From positions 47,682 to 111,681 of the forward strand of contig CALRKY020000007.1 in assembly GCA_943368345.1 (NCBI GenBank): a stretch of DNA of 64,000 nucleotides, in the 5' to 3' direction. The translations under genes and the position numbers were made by a program. The notes under the pieces are model-generated. The model saw only the letters and a list, made by a program, of their open reading frames with translations. It made no database searches and was not told where the DNA came from. This stretch comes from JADCGM01 sp943368345. Its GTDB lineage: Bacteria; Pseudomonadota; Alphaproteobacteria; Sphingomonadales; Sphingomonadaceae. Below, in pieces: positions 26,006 to 35,140 of this stretch; the first letter of the stretch is position 1; every line of letters begins with the position of its first letter.

Positions 26006-26979
26006 GGCCCCACCTCCTGCATCACCGGCCAGGCCAGCTGATCGACCATCCAGGGGTGGTCGGCAATCAGCGGCGGGAAGGTTTGATCCCGCAGCACCGC
26101 CGTCGATAACCGGGCGATCCGGTCGGGCAGATTGCCCAACTCGCTGGCTCGGGCCACCACCTGCACCTTCCGCGAGAACCTGCCCCGGGTCATCGGTTCG
26201 AGCCGCAATTGCGACAGATAATTGGGTGCCGCCGTCAGACAGACCGGCGAGGTAATCGTCCAGCCGAAGCCCGCCGCGACCAGCGCCATCTGCTGATGCG
26301 ACGATTCCACCTCGACAATTTGCGGCAGTTTCAGCTTCATCCGGACGATCTGCCGCTCGATTTGCTGCCCCATACCGGTCAGCCGGGAAAAGCGGATGAA
26401 CGGCAGGCCGGGCGGGCTGCGCGACAGATCAACCGGCTCGCGGTAGTCGGCAGGAAAGGCCAGCACGAACGTCTCTTCGAAGATCGGGTGCAGAACGACA
26501 TTGTCCCGGTGCTCAAGGTTGAAGCTGCCGGTCACCATCATGTCGATGTCGCGCGCCAGAAACTCGCCCTGATGCTCGAGAGAGATGCCCGAACGGATGT
26601 TCCACCGGTCGGCCCGCTCGCCAAGACTGGTCAGGATCGGCGCGGTCAACTGATTGGCCAGGCTGAATGACATTGCCACCGTCACGTTCGCGATTGGCAG
26701 ATTGGCCCCTTCGCGCACATCGTCAAAGGTCGATCGGGCGTGGGCAATCAGCGCCTGTCCGCGTGCAAACAGTGATTTGCCGCTGGTCGTCAGCCCGAGC
26801 GGTCTCATCGCCCGGTCAAACAGCGGTGCCCCGATCCCCGCCTCCAGCTTGGCGATGGTCTGCGACACCGCCGACTGGGTAACCTGCAAATGGGTCGCGC
26901 ACTGCGACATGCCGCCGAGTTCGACAGTCATCACAAACACCTCAAGCGCGTGCAGATCAAATTCCTGCGGCAGCTTCAC
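26002..26979 (-). CDS. LysR-type transcriptional regulator
   Basis: 325 residues. HTH at about 8-66 (FDLHALEVFVMTVELGGMSQCATHL...SAVSQTIAKLEAGIGAPLFDRAMRPLGLT) followed by a substrate-binding domain. GTG start with AGGGG 9 nt upstream. It is translationally coupled to the downstream hydrolase gene, which is unusual since LysR genes are more often divergent from targets. A T-N11-A dyad lies about 50 bp upstream (27025-27041). Confidence 0.88.
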   Translation of the reverse strand: MKLPQEFDLHALEVFVMTVELGGMSQCATHLQVTQSAVSQTIAKLEAGIGAPLFDRAMRPLGLTTSGKSLFARGQALIAHARSTFDDVREGANLPIANVTVAMSFSLANQLTAPILTSLGERADRWNIRSGISLEHQGEFLARDIDMMVTGSFNLEHRDNVVLHPIFEETFVLAFPADYREPVDLSRSPPGLPFIRFSRLTGMGQQIERQIVRMKLKLPQIVEVESSHQQMALVAAGFGWTITSPVCLTAAPNYLSQLRLEPMTRGRFSRKVQVVARASELGNLPDRIARLSTAVLRDQTFPPLIADHPWMVDQLAWPVMQEVGP

Positions 26980-27024
26980 CTCGCTGTGCCCCTCGCTATG
27001 ACTTTAGCAACCCCTGTTGCCGGT

Positions 27025-27041
27025 CATTAATCGGGCTAATG
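27025..27041. promoter_or_regulatory. candidate LysR autoregulatory box
   Basis: CATTA-N7-TAATG inverted repeat containing TTAATCGGGCTAA, an exact T-N11-A with dyad ends. It lies 46-62 bp upstream of the LysR GTG at 26979, in the 118-bp gap between the LysR and MFS genes. Confidence 0.45.
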
Positions 27042-27097
27042 CTAGGTGACACGCCGCCGGATCGGGCCATGCATTTTCGATATGATCGCAGCCATCC

Positions 27098-28375
27098 TCA
27101 GTGGCGTTGCAATTTTGCATCAAATCCGGCGATCACCCGCGCCTCAATCCCGCCGCCGGGTTGCCGCAGCTCACGCAGCAGCAGCAGGACGGTCGAGATC
27201 AGCGCCACCAGGCTCATACCGGCAAACATCAGCAACATCGGGTCATATCCGGCGTGGTTGGCGGGCCCGGCTTTAAAGCTGTCGTTCAGCCATCCGGCTG
27301 CGGCGTTGGCTGCGGCGAGCCCCAGGCTCTGGATCATATTGATCAGCCCAAACGCCGTCCCGATCCGCTGCGGCTCAACCAGCATCGCCGTTGACGGCCA
27401 GATCACCGCCGGGATCACCGAAAAGCTGATCCCCATCAGGATTGTCGTCACCCAAAGCCCGTAAGTCGTGGTCGCAAGGATCAGGAAGGTCAACGGCATC
27501 AGCGTGGCGGCAAAGGTCAGCAGGCTCGCCCGTCTGCCGATCCGGTCGGCAATCAGGCCGAACACCGGTGTCGCAAAAATCGCTGCCGCAAACACATAGC
27601 TGTTGGCGGTCCCGGCGTCGGCGAGGCTCATGCCCTTTACGTCCTGGAAATACTGGATCGCAAAGGTTGACCTAAACGGAAAGAACACGCTGGCGAACAG
27701 GACATTGAGCCAGAGGATGTACCAGAAGGACCGGCTGAACCGGGTGAGATCTTTCAGCACAAACCGCTCCGACTTTTGGCCCACCGCCCGCAAATGCGGG
27801 AGCCGCCGATCAACGACATAATAGATGAGCGCCGTCACGATTCCCGTCGCGGTGAGCGCGGCTGCCAGCCACAACGGGGCCTGCCAGCCCGCCGCATAGA
27901 TAGTGTCAAACCAGCTGGTCGATTTGTCGGCGCTGTAAGACCCGACCCGCGCCATCGAGAAGAACAACGCAATGGCGAGCGCACCGCCGCCCAGATGGAA
28001 CCACTGCGCAATTCCGACCAACAGCGCGATGTACAAGGTCTCGTTGCCGAGACCGAACAGCAGGCGGCCGACGAGCATCAGTTCATAGGGGTCACCAATC
28101 GCGGTAAGTGCCGCGCCGATGGTGCAAATCACCGTGGCGATCAGGATCGCCTTTGCTGCCCCGATCCGGTCGATCAATATCCCACCAATCAGCGCCAGCG
28201 CGATATTGGGCAGGTTGAACACCGCATTCAGCATGCCGATCTGGCTCTGCGAAAAGCCGCGCTGATCCCGCAGCAACCCCGCCACCGGCGCGATGCTGTC
28301 ATAGGTATAATAGCTGCCCATGATGGTCAGCGCCGCCAGCGCAAGCATCAGCCAGCGGATCGGTGATTGCGGCAT
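27098..28375 (-). CDS. MFS transporter
   Basis: 425 residues, about 12 transmembrane segments. The loop 2-3 signature appears as GGILIDRIGAAKA and the repeat in the second half as GLIADRIGRRASLL, as in major facilitator proteins. AGGGAT lies 3 nt before the ATG. The substrate is not evident. It lies 20 bp downstream of the M48 protease gene on the same strand, so co-transcription is possible. Confidence 0.87.
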   Translation of the reverse strand: MPQSPIRWLMLALAALTIMGSYYTYDSIAPVAGLLRDQRGFSQSQIGMLNAVFNLPNIALALIGGILIDRIGAAKAILIATVICTIGAALTAIGDPYELMLVGRLLFGLGNETLYIALLVGIAQWFHLGGGALAIALFFSMARVGSYSADKSTSWFDTIYAAGWQAPLWLAAALTATGIVTALIYYVVDRRLPHLRAVGQKSERFVLKDLTRFSRSFWYILWLNVLFASVFFPFRSTFAIQYFQDVKGMSLADAGTANSYVFAAAIFATPVFGLIADRIGRRASLLTFAATLMPLTFLILATTTYGLWVTTILMGISFSVIPAVIWPSTAMLVEPQRIGTAFGLINMIQSLGLAAANAAAGWLNDSFKAGPANHAGYDPMLLMFAGMSLVALISTVLLLLRELRQPGGGIEARVIAGFDAKLQRH

Positions 28376-28395
28376 GCTATCCCTCCATCAACCGC

Positions 28396-29556
28396 TCAAC
28401 TTGGCGGATTGGCTGCCTTCCACTCCATCCCGGCCCGCACCCGCCGCTCGACCGAGGGGTGGGTATAGAACAGGAACTCCGCCCAGGGTTCAGGGCGCGG
28501 ATTGCGGTATTCCGCTGTCTTCACCAGCGCGCCGGCCAACGCATCCGGCAGGTTCACCGTCCGCAGTGAATAGGCGTCCGCCTCGCTTTCACCGATGCGG
28601 GTCAGCCCGTTCATCACCGGGGAGGCGAACAGCGCCAACAACGACACCGTGAACATCAACACCGGAAAGCCCAGCGGATCGGAAATGGTCGCCGAACTGC
28701 CAAACAGGCGCGCGATCCGTGGAAACAACCGGTCGGCCAGAAAGAACAGTAGCACCGCCAGGCTCGATAGAACCAAAACCGACCGCCAGACATGGTTCAG
28801 CACATAATGACCGATTTCGTGCCCGGTAACCGCCTTCACTTCGTCGAGCGAGGCCTTGCCGAGCGCCACGTCGGAAATTGCAATCCGTGCCGACCCGAAA
28901 ATGCCCGAGACATTGGCGGTGAAATTGTTCGACTGCCGCGATCCGTCATAGACGAAAATCCGATCATGCGGAATCTTCGCCTCGTCGGCCATCTTCAGCA
29001 ACGCCTCTCGCACCGGGCCTGCCGGAACCGGTTTGAACTCGTTGAACAGCGGTTCGATCAAAACTGGGGACAGCAGCAACATCGCCGAAATCGCAAAGGC
29101 CGACAGCCCGCCCGACCACAGCCACCAGGTCCGACCCGCCTTGTTGATCAGTGCATAGACCCCCAGGAAGAACAGCCCGCCCAGCACGGCGCTAATGACC
29201 AAACTGATCGCGCCCTGCCCCAAATAATCGCCAAGTGGCTGGCTGGTCCGCCCATAGTCAGTTTCGCGCCACCAGCCAGTGTACAAATCCCACGGCAGGG
29301 TCATCAATGCGGATACAAACATGAAGGTGGTGCAGATCAGAAAGGTCCGCAATCCAACCCGGGGTTCCGCCACGACGGCAGCAATCCGGTCCAGAATACG
29401 CAGCCGAAGGATGAGCCAGCAGGTCACCCCGGTCACCACCAGCCCCCACAGCAGTAGCCAATGCCCGCCGGTCGTATAGGCCGCCGCCTTGGCCAGCGCT
29501 TCCGGCCCCAGCCCGTCAATATAGGCAGCAGTCGCCGCCGCTGGATCAAATGTCAT
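28396..29556 (-). CDS. M48 family metallopeptidase (Ste24/CAAX protease-like)
   Basis: 386 residues. Four to five N-terminal membrane helices (about 30-55, 70-90, 112-138, 147-170) precede the zinc protease domain with HEIGH at 246-250 and the third-ligand motif GESEADAYSLR. Full-length Ste24-type architecture. In bacteria such proteases act in membrane-protein quality control; there is no prenylation context here. A large imperfect dyad directly upstream (29572-29606) suggests regulated expression. Confidence 0.9.
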   Translation of the reverse strand: MTFDPAAATAAYIDGLGPEALAKAAAYTTGGHWLLLWGLVVTGVTCWLILRLRILDRIAAVVAEPRVGLRTFLICTTFMFVSALMTLPWDLYTGWWRETDYGRTSQPLGDYLGQGAISLVISAVLGGLFFLGVYALINKAGRTWWLWSGGLSAFAISAMLLLSPVLIEPLFNEFKPVPAGPVREALLKMADEAKIPHDRIFVYDGSRQSNNFTANVSGIFGSARIAISDVALGKASLDEVKAVTGHEIGHYVLNHVWRSVLVLSSLAVLLFFLADRLFPRIARLFGSSATISDPLGFPVLMFTVSLLALFASPVMNGLTRIGESEADAYSLRTVNLPDALAGALVKTAEYRNPRPEPWAEFLFYTHPSVERRVRAGMEWKAANPPS

Positions 29557-29571
29557 GATATCTGCCCCGTT

Positions 29572-29606
29572 CGCGTATCTGTATTACACGCATGATACAG
29601 AACGCG
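29572..29606. promoter_or_regulatory. long imperfect dyad upstream of M48 protease
   Basis: TCTGTAT-N10-ATACAGA is a perfect 7-bp inverted repeat. It extends outward as CGCGT and ACGCG after one bulged A, giving about 12 paired positions. On the minus strand a TAATAC inside it could serve as a -10 element for the protease gene at 29556. The size and symmetry resemble TetR-family operators; no TetR gene is in the window. Confidence 0.45.
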
Positions 29607-29647
29607 TCACGTCCGGCAACCTGTTTCGCAATCGGGCCGGACAGTCG

Positions 29648-30169
29648 CTACAGGCGCCCCGCTGCAAGCGCGTTTTGGATCAGCCGCCGGACTCCCCAGC
29701 GGTGAAATGGCACGATGAAGAACAGATAGACCCGGCCCGACCAATGATTGACATGACAGAGCGTCGAAACAAACACGCGGGATGTCCCATCAATTGAATG
29801 TTTTAGCACGGACAATTGGAAGTCCAGATGGGGGTTTTTCCGTCCGGCAATCAACTCCGTCTCCGTCAGCGCCAATATCGGCCACGGCCCGATCTTCTCT
29901 CCCACCCGGTAGTGATCGCGAACCACCGGTCGCAAAATGTCCGCCACAGTCGGCACGGTGAGTCCACACCACCCCGCGACCATATTCCGGACGATCAGAA
30001 GCAGCTTTCCCCACCACGGATGATGACCAAACAGCTTGTGAAACAACATCGTCGGACCCGCATCACCATCGGTCAGCTGAGCGCTGTAGCTATCCTTGAA
30101 ATAAGCCGCCCGCACCGCGTCTCGGCTGAGCAGGCTGACCGACGGGATGTCACCTTCCAAAACCGTCAT
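29648..30169 (-). CDS. DUF2867 family protein
   Basis: 173 residues. The family pattern is visible in FHKLFGHHPWWGKLLLIVRNMVAGWCG and a C-terminal hydrophobic segment VYLFFIVPFHRWGVRRLI. Function unknown. The ATG at 30169 is preferred; a TTG two codons upstream is an alternative. It lies between the M48 gene and the Rieske gene, all on the minus strand, with 91 bp to the protease. Confidence 0.75.
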   Translation of the reverse strand: MTVLEGDIPSVSLLSRDAVRAAYFKDSYSAQLTDGDAGPTMLFHKLFGHHPWWGKLLLIVRNMVAGWCGLTVPTVADILRPVVRDHYRVGEKIGPWPILALTETELIAGRKNPHLDFQLSVLKHSIDGTSRVFVSTLCHVNHWSGRVYLFFIVPFHRWGVRRLIQNALAAGRL

Positions 30170-30206
30170 TGGCAATCCATGGTCACCACCCTAGGTCACA
30201 AGTCCC

Positions 30207-31583
30207 CTACCTATTCTTAGCACTGGACGCCGACATATAGGCGTCCAGGGTTTCGTGATAATGCCGTATCCGGCTTTCCTGATACCGGGCCAGCGTTACC
30301 CCCGGTTTCTTTGATGCACGCAGGCCTTTTTGTATCCGCATCAGATTGTCGGTGTCCTGATCGGCGACCATCGCCGCCGATCCCAATTCGGGTGCGTCCG
30401 ACCAGTTTTGATCCGGGCCGAGCACCGTCATTTTGGCCGGTTCAGGATGGCTTCCGTCCGGTGCCTTGGAAAACAGAAACATGATTTCCATGATGGAACT
30501 TTCCGGGTCATCGCCGTTGGGGCGGAACCGGTAGGTGATCGGCAGCGCCTGACCTCCCCAAGGCACCATGTTCGGGAACAGCATGTATTCGATCAGGTCG
30601 AGAGACTCGGTATCGGACAGGGCCGACATGTCGCGACCGATGCTGCGCGAGATTTTTTCCCGCGCGCGTTCGGCCAGTTTCCCGCGCGCGGTCTCCCCGT
30701 TTCCGACTTCGATCGGCTTGCCCGCAAAGAACGGCACATCGCGCCGCATCTCCGCAATGGTACGGTCCGCACTGATGCCCTTCAGTGATGGAGAGGGAAC
30801 GCCCTGTACGCTGATCATCCGGCTGACATGGCGGACATCGGGCCACACATCATATTGGGTGTTGGTATCGCCATAATAGCCGAGGACCTGCGGGTGGGCG
30901 ACACTGACATGATAGGCTTCGACAAAGGCCTCCATCGCCAGCTTCCAATTGCACGGCATGATTTTGGCGACATGCGCTGCAACATAGCGATCCTCTAGGT
31001 TGAAGGCCTTGAAATGCTCAGGCAGGTTCTCGAGATAGTCCTCCAGCGGCTCACAAACCGCATCAAAATTCACAAAGACAAAACCGCCCCATATCCCGAC
31101 CTTGGCCTCCGGCAGATTCATCTTGGCTTTGTCGACATGTGGGAAATCCCACTGGCCGGAGATGATCGATAGGCTGCCGTCAAGTTTCCAAGTCCAGCCG
31201 TGAAACGGGCAACGGAGCTGGTTCACGCAGCCCGCTTCGGTGCGCAGCAAGGTTCCACGGTGGAGGCATGAATTCACATAGGCCCGTATTTCATCCGGCC
31301 GGGTGCGAATGACGATCAGGCTGTCGTGGACAATCTCATAGATCACATGATCACCAACATTGGGAATATGTTCGACCCGGCAAGCCAGCTGCCAGCATTT
31401 GCGCCAAACTCGCTCAACCTCCCGGTCATGCCATGCCTTTGAAAAATAACGCTCAGCCGAAACATCTGCGCTGTCCTGTGTCTGGGTTGGCGACTCCTGC
31501 CTCATGACTTCAGGTGGCGGATTCACGTCGGTTGCGAACACGTCCTGCACCGAAGGCGATGGTCGCCGCGCTATGATGTCCAT
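30207..31583 (-). CDS. aromatic-ring-hydroxylating Rieske oxygenase family protein
   Basis: 458 residues. Rieske ligands C106/H108 (SCLHRG) and C125/H128 (CPFHGWTW). Iron-site region CNWKLAMEAFVEAYHVSVAHPQ. It is longer and clearly different from the two betaine-type oxygenases in the window, and closer in pattern to oxygenases acting on aromatic or steroid-like substrates. The start at 31583 (MDIIARR) has GGGGAAGCGGG upstream; an extension to 31829 would run into the divergent gene and is rejected. No reductase or ferredoxin gene adjoins it. Divergent from a DUF3237 gene 37 bp away. Confidence 0.85.
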   Translation of the reverse strand: MDIIARRPSPSVQDVFATDVNPPPEVMRQESPTQTQDSADVSAERYFSKAWHDREVERVWRKCWQLACRVEHIPNVGDHVIYEIVHDSLIVIRTRPDEIRAYVNSCLHRGTLLRTEAGCVNQLRCPFHGWTWKLDGSLSIISGQWDFPHVDKAKMNLPEAKVGIWGGFVFVNFDAVCEPLEDYLENLPEHFKAFNLEDRYVAAHVAKIMPCNWKLAMEAFVEAYHVSVAHPQVLGYYGDTNTQYDVWPDVRHVSRMISVQGVPSPSLKGISADRTIAEMRRDVPFFAGKPIEVGNGETARGKLAERAREKISRSIGRDMSALSDTESLDLIEYMLFPNMVPWGGQALPITYRFRPNGDDPESSIMEIMFLFSKAPDGSHPEPAKMTVLGPDQNWSDAPELGSAAMVADQDTDNLMRIQKGLRASKKPGVTLARYQESRIRHYHETLDAYMSASSAKNR

Positions 31584-31620
31584 CCCGCTTCCCCTGTGGT
31601 CCTGAACCCTTGATATCGCT

Positions 31621-32094
31621 ATGATCATGGCCATGAAGCAACTAACGCACAAGCATCTCACCACCCTGACGCTCGACGTCGATTTCGCTGGTATGCAGAT
31701 TGTTGGTCGCACGCCGGCCGGCTTGCGTCGCATCGCACCGGTCTCCGGCGGCCATTTCAGCGGAGCGCGCCTCAGCGGACGCGTCCTGCCGGGTGCCGAC
31801 TGGGTCATCAATCGGCCCGATGGCGTCATGGTGATCGATGTCAGATTGACGCTGGAAACATCAGACGCAGTGACAATCTACCTGACCTACCAAGGCCGTT
31901 TTCTGGCTGAACTGGATTCCATGGCCCGCTTCGCCAAAGGCGCGTTGCTGACACAATCCGAATATTCGCTCGCTATTGTCGCAAAATTCGAGTGTGGCGA
32001 TCCGCGCTATGCATGGCTCAACAACGTCATTGCGGTCGGTACCGGCGAACAAACCGCTAAAGGTCCAATCTACGATATCTTCGAAATCGGGTGA
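31621..32094 (+). CDS. DUF3237 family protein
   Basis: 157 residues, a single small beta-rich domain. GGHFSGARLSGRVLPGADWVINRPDGVMVIDVR and YAWLNNVIAVGTGE are family-typical. Function unknown; members often occur next to aromatic or steroid catabolism genes. ATGs at 31621, 31627 and 31633 are all in frame and none has a strong ribosome site. It is divergent from the Rieske gene with a very short shared promoter region. Confidence 0.8.
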   Translation: MIMAMKQLTHKHLTTLTLDVDFAGMQIVGRTPAGLRRIAPVSGGHFSGARLSGRVLPGADWVINRPDGVMVIDVRLTLETSDAVTIYLTYQGRFLAELDSMARFAKGALLTQSEYSLAIVAKFECGDPRYAWLNNVIAVGTGEQTAKGPIYDIFEIG

Positions 32095-32114
32095 TGTAGC
32101 TACGGCAATCAAAT

Positions 32115-33479
32115 TCAGACTATCCGAGCCCCCTGCCGCAGCAATTCCTTTTGCACCACCGCCATATCAACCTCCGCAAATCCGCAATCACGCTTCACAG
32201 CAACGGCGGCGGCGGTGCCGGCGCCTTGGCCGGCGACGGCGCAGCACATCATGTTGCGGATGGCGGCATGGCTCAGCTTGTCGCCGCCGATGCTGCGGCC
32301 GGTGACGATCAGGTTGCGCACGCCCTTGGGCAGCATCGACCGGTAGGGGACGTGGAAATAGCGGCCGGTCGTTGGCAGGATCAGCGTGCCATAACCATCG
32401 ATGAACTCCGGAAAAATGCCGATACTGTCGTCGAAGCGCGCCTGACCGCGCACATCGTCGGCGGTCAAATTATACTGGGCATCGATCTTGCGGGTGTCCC
32501 GGATGCCAAGTGTCATGCCAAAATTCCGGAGCTTCGCCGTCTCGCAGCCGGGCATGAAGCCTTTGAGCGCCTCAACCGCGTGCATCGCCTGTTGGCGCCC
32601 CGCCATTTCGCCGTGGGTCAGCGCGTCCGGGTCGGTGCCATCAAGCGTCAGGTGCACCATATTGAGATAGGTGAGGTCTCCCTGATCTGACACCGTACCC
32701 CAGGTTCCGGCAATGGTTGCCAGGCTGGCCGGGATGAGGCCCGCCGCCAGCGCCTTCTGAAACGGTTTGCGCAGGAAGGGGGAGAACATCGCATCCTCCT
32801 TGCCGTCCGTCGTCACCTCCCATTCGCCGCCCACCGCCCAATCGGCATAGGTTTGCGGGTCAGCCTTCACCGCATCGATGAACCGCGCCTTGTTCACGCC
32901 GGACATGGAAAACATCACCGAGGCCGACATCATTTCGTTGACCGGATGCTGGTGGGTCGCAGCGCCGCACCGATGCGCAATGTCGGCATCACCAGTTGCA
33001 TCGATCACCCGTTTGGCGAGGATCGCCTCCCGGCCGGCCTTGCTCTCGACGATGATGCCCCGGATGGTGTCACCCTCCAGGATCGGCGCGACAAACAGCC
33101 GGTGCAGCATCGGGATGACCCCGGCCTCCGTCACCAGCGTATCGGCGACATATTTGAAACTTTCGGCGTCCAGACTGTGGCTGATCGATTGCGGCTCCGG
33201 CATCGCCGCGCCCATCGCCTTGGCCCGCTCCTCGAATTCCCGGCCAATGCCTTCGCTATCGATGGTTTGCGGGTGCCGGTACCAGGCAAAACCTTCAACC
33301 CCGACCTGAGTGATATTACCCCCGAAACAGCCATAGCGTTCCAGCAAAATCGTCTCTGCCCCGGCCCTGGCCGACGCCAGTGCCGCTGCGAGCCCGCCGG
33401 GACCGGACCCGACCACCAACACCTCGGTTTCGCGGATCACGTCGATATGACGTGCCGGTTCGGCAATCGTCCGGGTCAT
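32115..33479 (-). CDS. FAD-dependent oxidoreductase (PF12831-like)
   Basis: 454 residues. N-terminal FAD site EVLVVGSGPGGLAAALASARAG and LLERYGCFGGN; mid-protein KRVIDATGDADIAHRCGA, as in FAD_oxidored family proteins; C-terminal LIVTGRSIGGDKLSHAAIRNMMCCAVAGQGAGTAAA. The reaction is unknown. It is ATGA-coupled to the choline dehydrogenase gene and is the last gene of the betaine operon, so it may act in choline or betaine oxidation. Confidence 0.82.
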   Translation of the reverse strand: MTRTIAEPARHIDVIRETEVLVVGSGPGGLAAALASARAGAETILLERYGCFGGNITQVGVEGFAWYRHPQTIDSEGIGREFEERAKAMGAAMPEPQSISHSLDAESFKYVADTLVTEAGVIPMLHRLFVAPILEGDTIRGIIVESKAGREAILAKRVIDATGDADIAHRCGAATHQHPVNEMMSASVMFSMSGVNKARFIDAVKADPQTYADWAVGGEWEVTTDGKEDAMFSPFLRKPFQKALAAGLIPASLATIAGTWGTVSDQGDLTYLNMVHLTLDGTDPDALTHGEMAGRQQAMHAVEALKGFMPGCETAKLRNFGMTLGIRDTRKIDAQYNLTADDVRGQARFDDSIGIFPEFIDGYGTLILPTTGRYFHVPYRSMLPKGVRNLIVTGRSIGGDKLSHAAIRNMMCCAVAGQGAGTAAAVAVKRDCGFAEVDMAVVQKELLRQGARIV

Positions 33480-35140
33480 CGCTGCGCCTTTTCCCAGTCC
33501 GGTGCGACATAATAAGGCGCGTTCGAAGGCGCGAGCAGGGCCCGACCCAGAATATGGTCCGCGCCCTTTTCCCCGACCATGATGGTCGGGGCATTCAGGT
33601 TCCCGGTGGTGATGGACGGCATGACCGAGCTATCGACGACCCGCAGGCCGTCCACCCCGATCACCCGCAGATCGGAGTCGACAACAGCACTCGGGTCATC
33701 GCTGCGGCCAATCCGGCAGGTTCCACATGGGTGGTATCCACTCTCGACCTTGTCCCGAATGAAATCATCAATGGCCTCGTCGGAAACCACCTCGGCACCC
33801 GGCGCAATCTCGGCACCCCGGTAGCGATCGAAGGCCGCCTGTCCGAAAATCTCGCGGGTCAGGCGAACACCAGCCCGCATCTCCGTCCAATCATCGGCGT
33901 GGCTCATATAGTTGAAACGGATGGCGGGATGGTCATGCGGATTGGGCGATTTCAGCCGGACATTGCCCCGGCTTTTTGACCGCATCGGGCTGACATGCGC
34001 CTGATAGCCATGGCCCTTGACCATTGATTTTCCGTCATATCTAACGGCGAGCGGGAAGAAATGATATTGGATGTCGGGATAGCGGATCCCGGCGCGGCTG
34101 CGAATGAAGCCACAGCTTTCAAAATGGTTGGTCGCACCCAGTCCGGTCCGGAACAGCAGCCATTCCGCCCCGATCAGGCCTTTGGCGAACCAGTTCATCT
34201 TTGGGTAAAGGGTCACCGGTGCCGGGCAGGCCATCTGGAAATAGAATTCCAGATGATCCTGCAGATTTTCGCCGACACCCGGTCGATCCACCACCACCTC
34301 TATGCCGTGCTGGCGCAGTTCGGTCGCCGGACCAATGCCCGACAATTTCAACAATTGCGGGGAATTAATCGGTCCACCCGACAGGATGACTTCGCAGTTC
34401 GCCCGGACCTCGTGCCGCTGCCCGGCCCGTTCATAGACCACGCCAACCGCACGCCGACCGACCATATTCACCCGGCAAACCAGCGCGTGAGTGATCACCG
34501 TGACATTGGACCGCCGCTGCGCCGGCCTCAGATAGGCCTTGGCGGCGCTGCACCGCGCGCCGCGCCGGACCGTCATGTCCATCCGGCCAAAGCCTTCCTG
34601 CTGCGCGCCGTTGATATCCTCCGTCACCGGATACCCCGCCTGCTGCGCCGCATCGATCCACGCCTGATACAGCGGATTCCGCAGTGGGCCATATGTGGTG
34701 TCGAGCGGACCGTCCCCACCCCGGTAGGCATCCCCCCCTTCGGCGCGGCGTTCCGCCCGTTTGAAATAGGGCAGCACATTGGCATAACCCCAGCCCTGGG
34801 CCCCTTCCTCCTGCCAGCGTTCGAAGTCGAGCGGATTCCCGCGAACGTAAACGAGGCCATTGATGGAGGAGGACCCGCCGACGGCCTTCCCGCGCGGCGT
34901 ATGCATCCGCCGCCCGCCTAGCGCTGGCTCCGGCTCACTCTCATAGCGCCAGTTATACTTGGCGCTGTTCATCGGGATCGACAGCGCGCTCGGCATTTGA
35001 ATGAACACCGACCCGTCCGACCCGCCATATTCCAGCACCAGCACGGTCTTCGTTCTGTCGGCGCTCAACCGGTCGGCCAGCACGCAGCCCGCCGATCCCG
35101 CGCCGACGATGATATAGTCGAAACTCCGGCTATCCGGCAT
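33476..35140 (-). CDS. betA: choline dehydrogenase (GMC oxidoreductase)
   Basis: 554 residues, the normal BetA length. FAD site YIIVGAGSAGCVLADRLS, GMC signatures GKAVGGSSSINGLVYVRG and SGGPINSPQLLKLSGIGP, and the C-terminal YHPCGTCRIG and VDSSVMPSITTGNLNAPTIM. The stretch ATNHFESCGFIRSRAGIRYPDIQYHF and MRSKSRGNVRLKS closely match choline dehydrogenases rather than general alcohol GMC enzymes. It oxidises choline to betaine aldehyde and can continue to glycine betaine. AAGGA lies 6 nt before the ATG. It overlaps the BCCT gene by 11 nt. No separate betaine aldehyde dehydrogenase gene is seen. Confidence 0.9.
   Translation of the reverse strand: MPDSRSFDYIIVGAGSAGCVLADRLSADRTKTVLVLEYGGSDGSVFIQMPSALSIPMNSAKYNWRYESEPEPALGGRRMHTPRGKAVGGSSSINGLVYVRGNPLDFERWQEEGAQGWGYANVLPYFKRAERRAEGGDAYRGGDGPLDTTYGPLRNPLYQAWIDAAQQAGYPVTEDINGAQQEGFGRMDMTVRRGARCSAAKAYLRPAQRRSNVTVITHALVCRVNMVGRRAVGVVYERAGQRHEVRANCEVILSGGPINSPQLLKLSGIGPATELRQHGIEVVVDRPGVGENLQDHLEFYFQMACPAPVTLYPKMNWFAKGLIGAEWLLFRTGLGATNHFESCGFIRSRAGIRYPDIQYHFFPLAVRYDGKSMVKGHGYQAHVSPMRSKSRGNVRLKSPNPHDHPAIRFNYMSHADDWTEMRAGVRLTREIFGQAAFDRYRGAEIAPGAEVVSDEAIDDFIRDKVESGYHPCGTCRIGRSDDPSAVVDSDLRVIGVDGLRVVDSSVMPSITTGNLNAPTIMVGEKGADHILGRALLAPSNAPYYVAPDWEKAQR

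Noticed and set aside
24899..26041. 380-codon frame antisense to the alpha/beta hydrolase
   Set aside because: Shadow frame; no domain and no start signal.
31584..31829. 82-residue extension of the Rieske protein at 30207
   Set aside because: It would run antisense through the DUF3237 gene; the ATG at 31583 has a strong purine-rich site.
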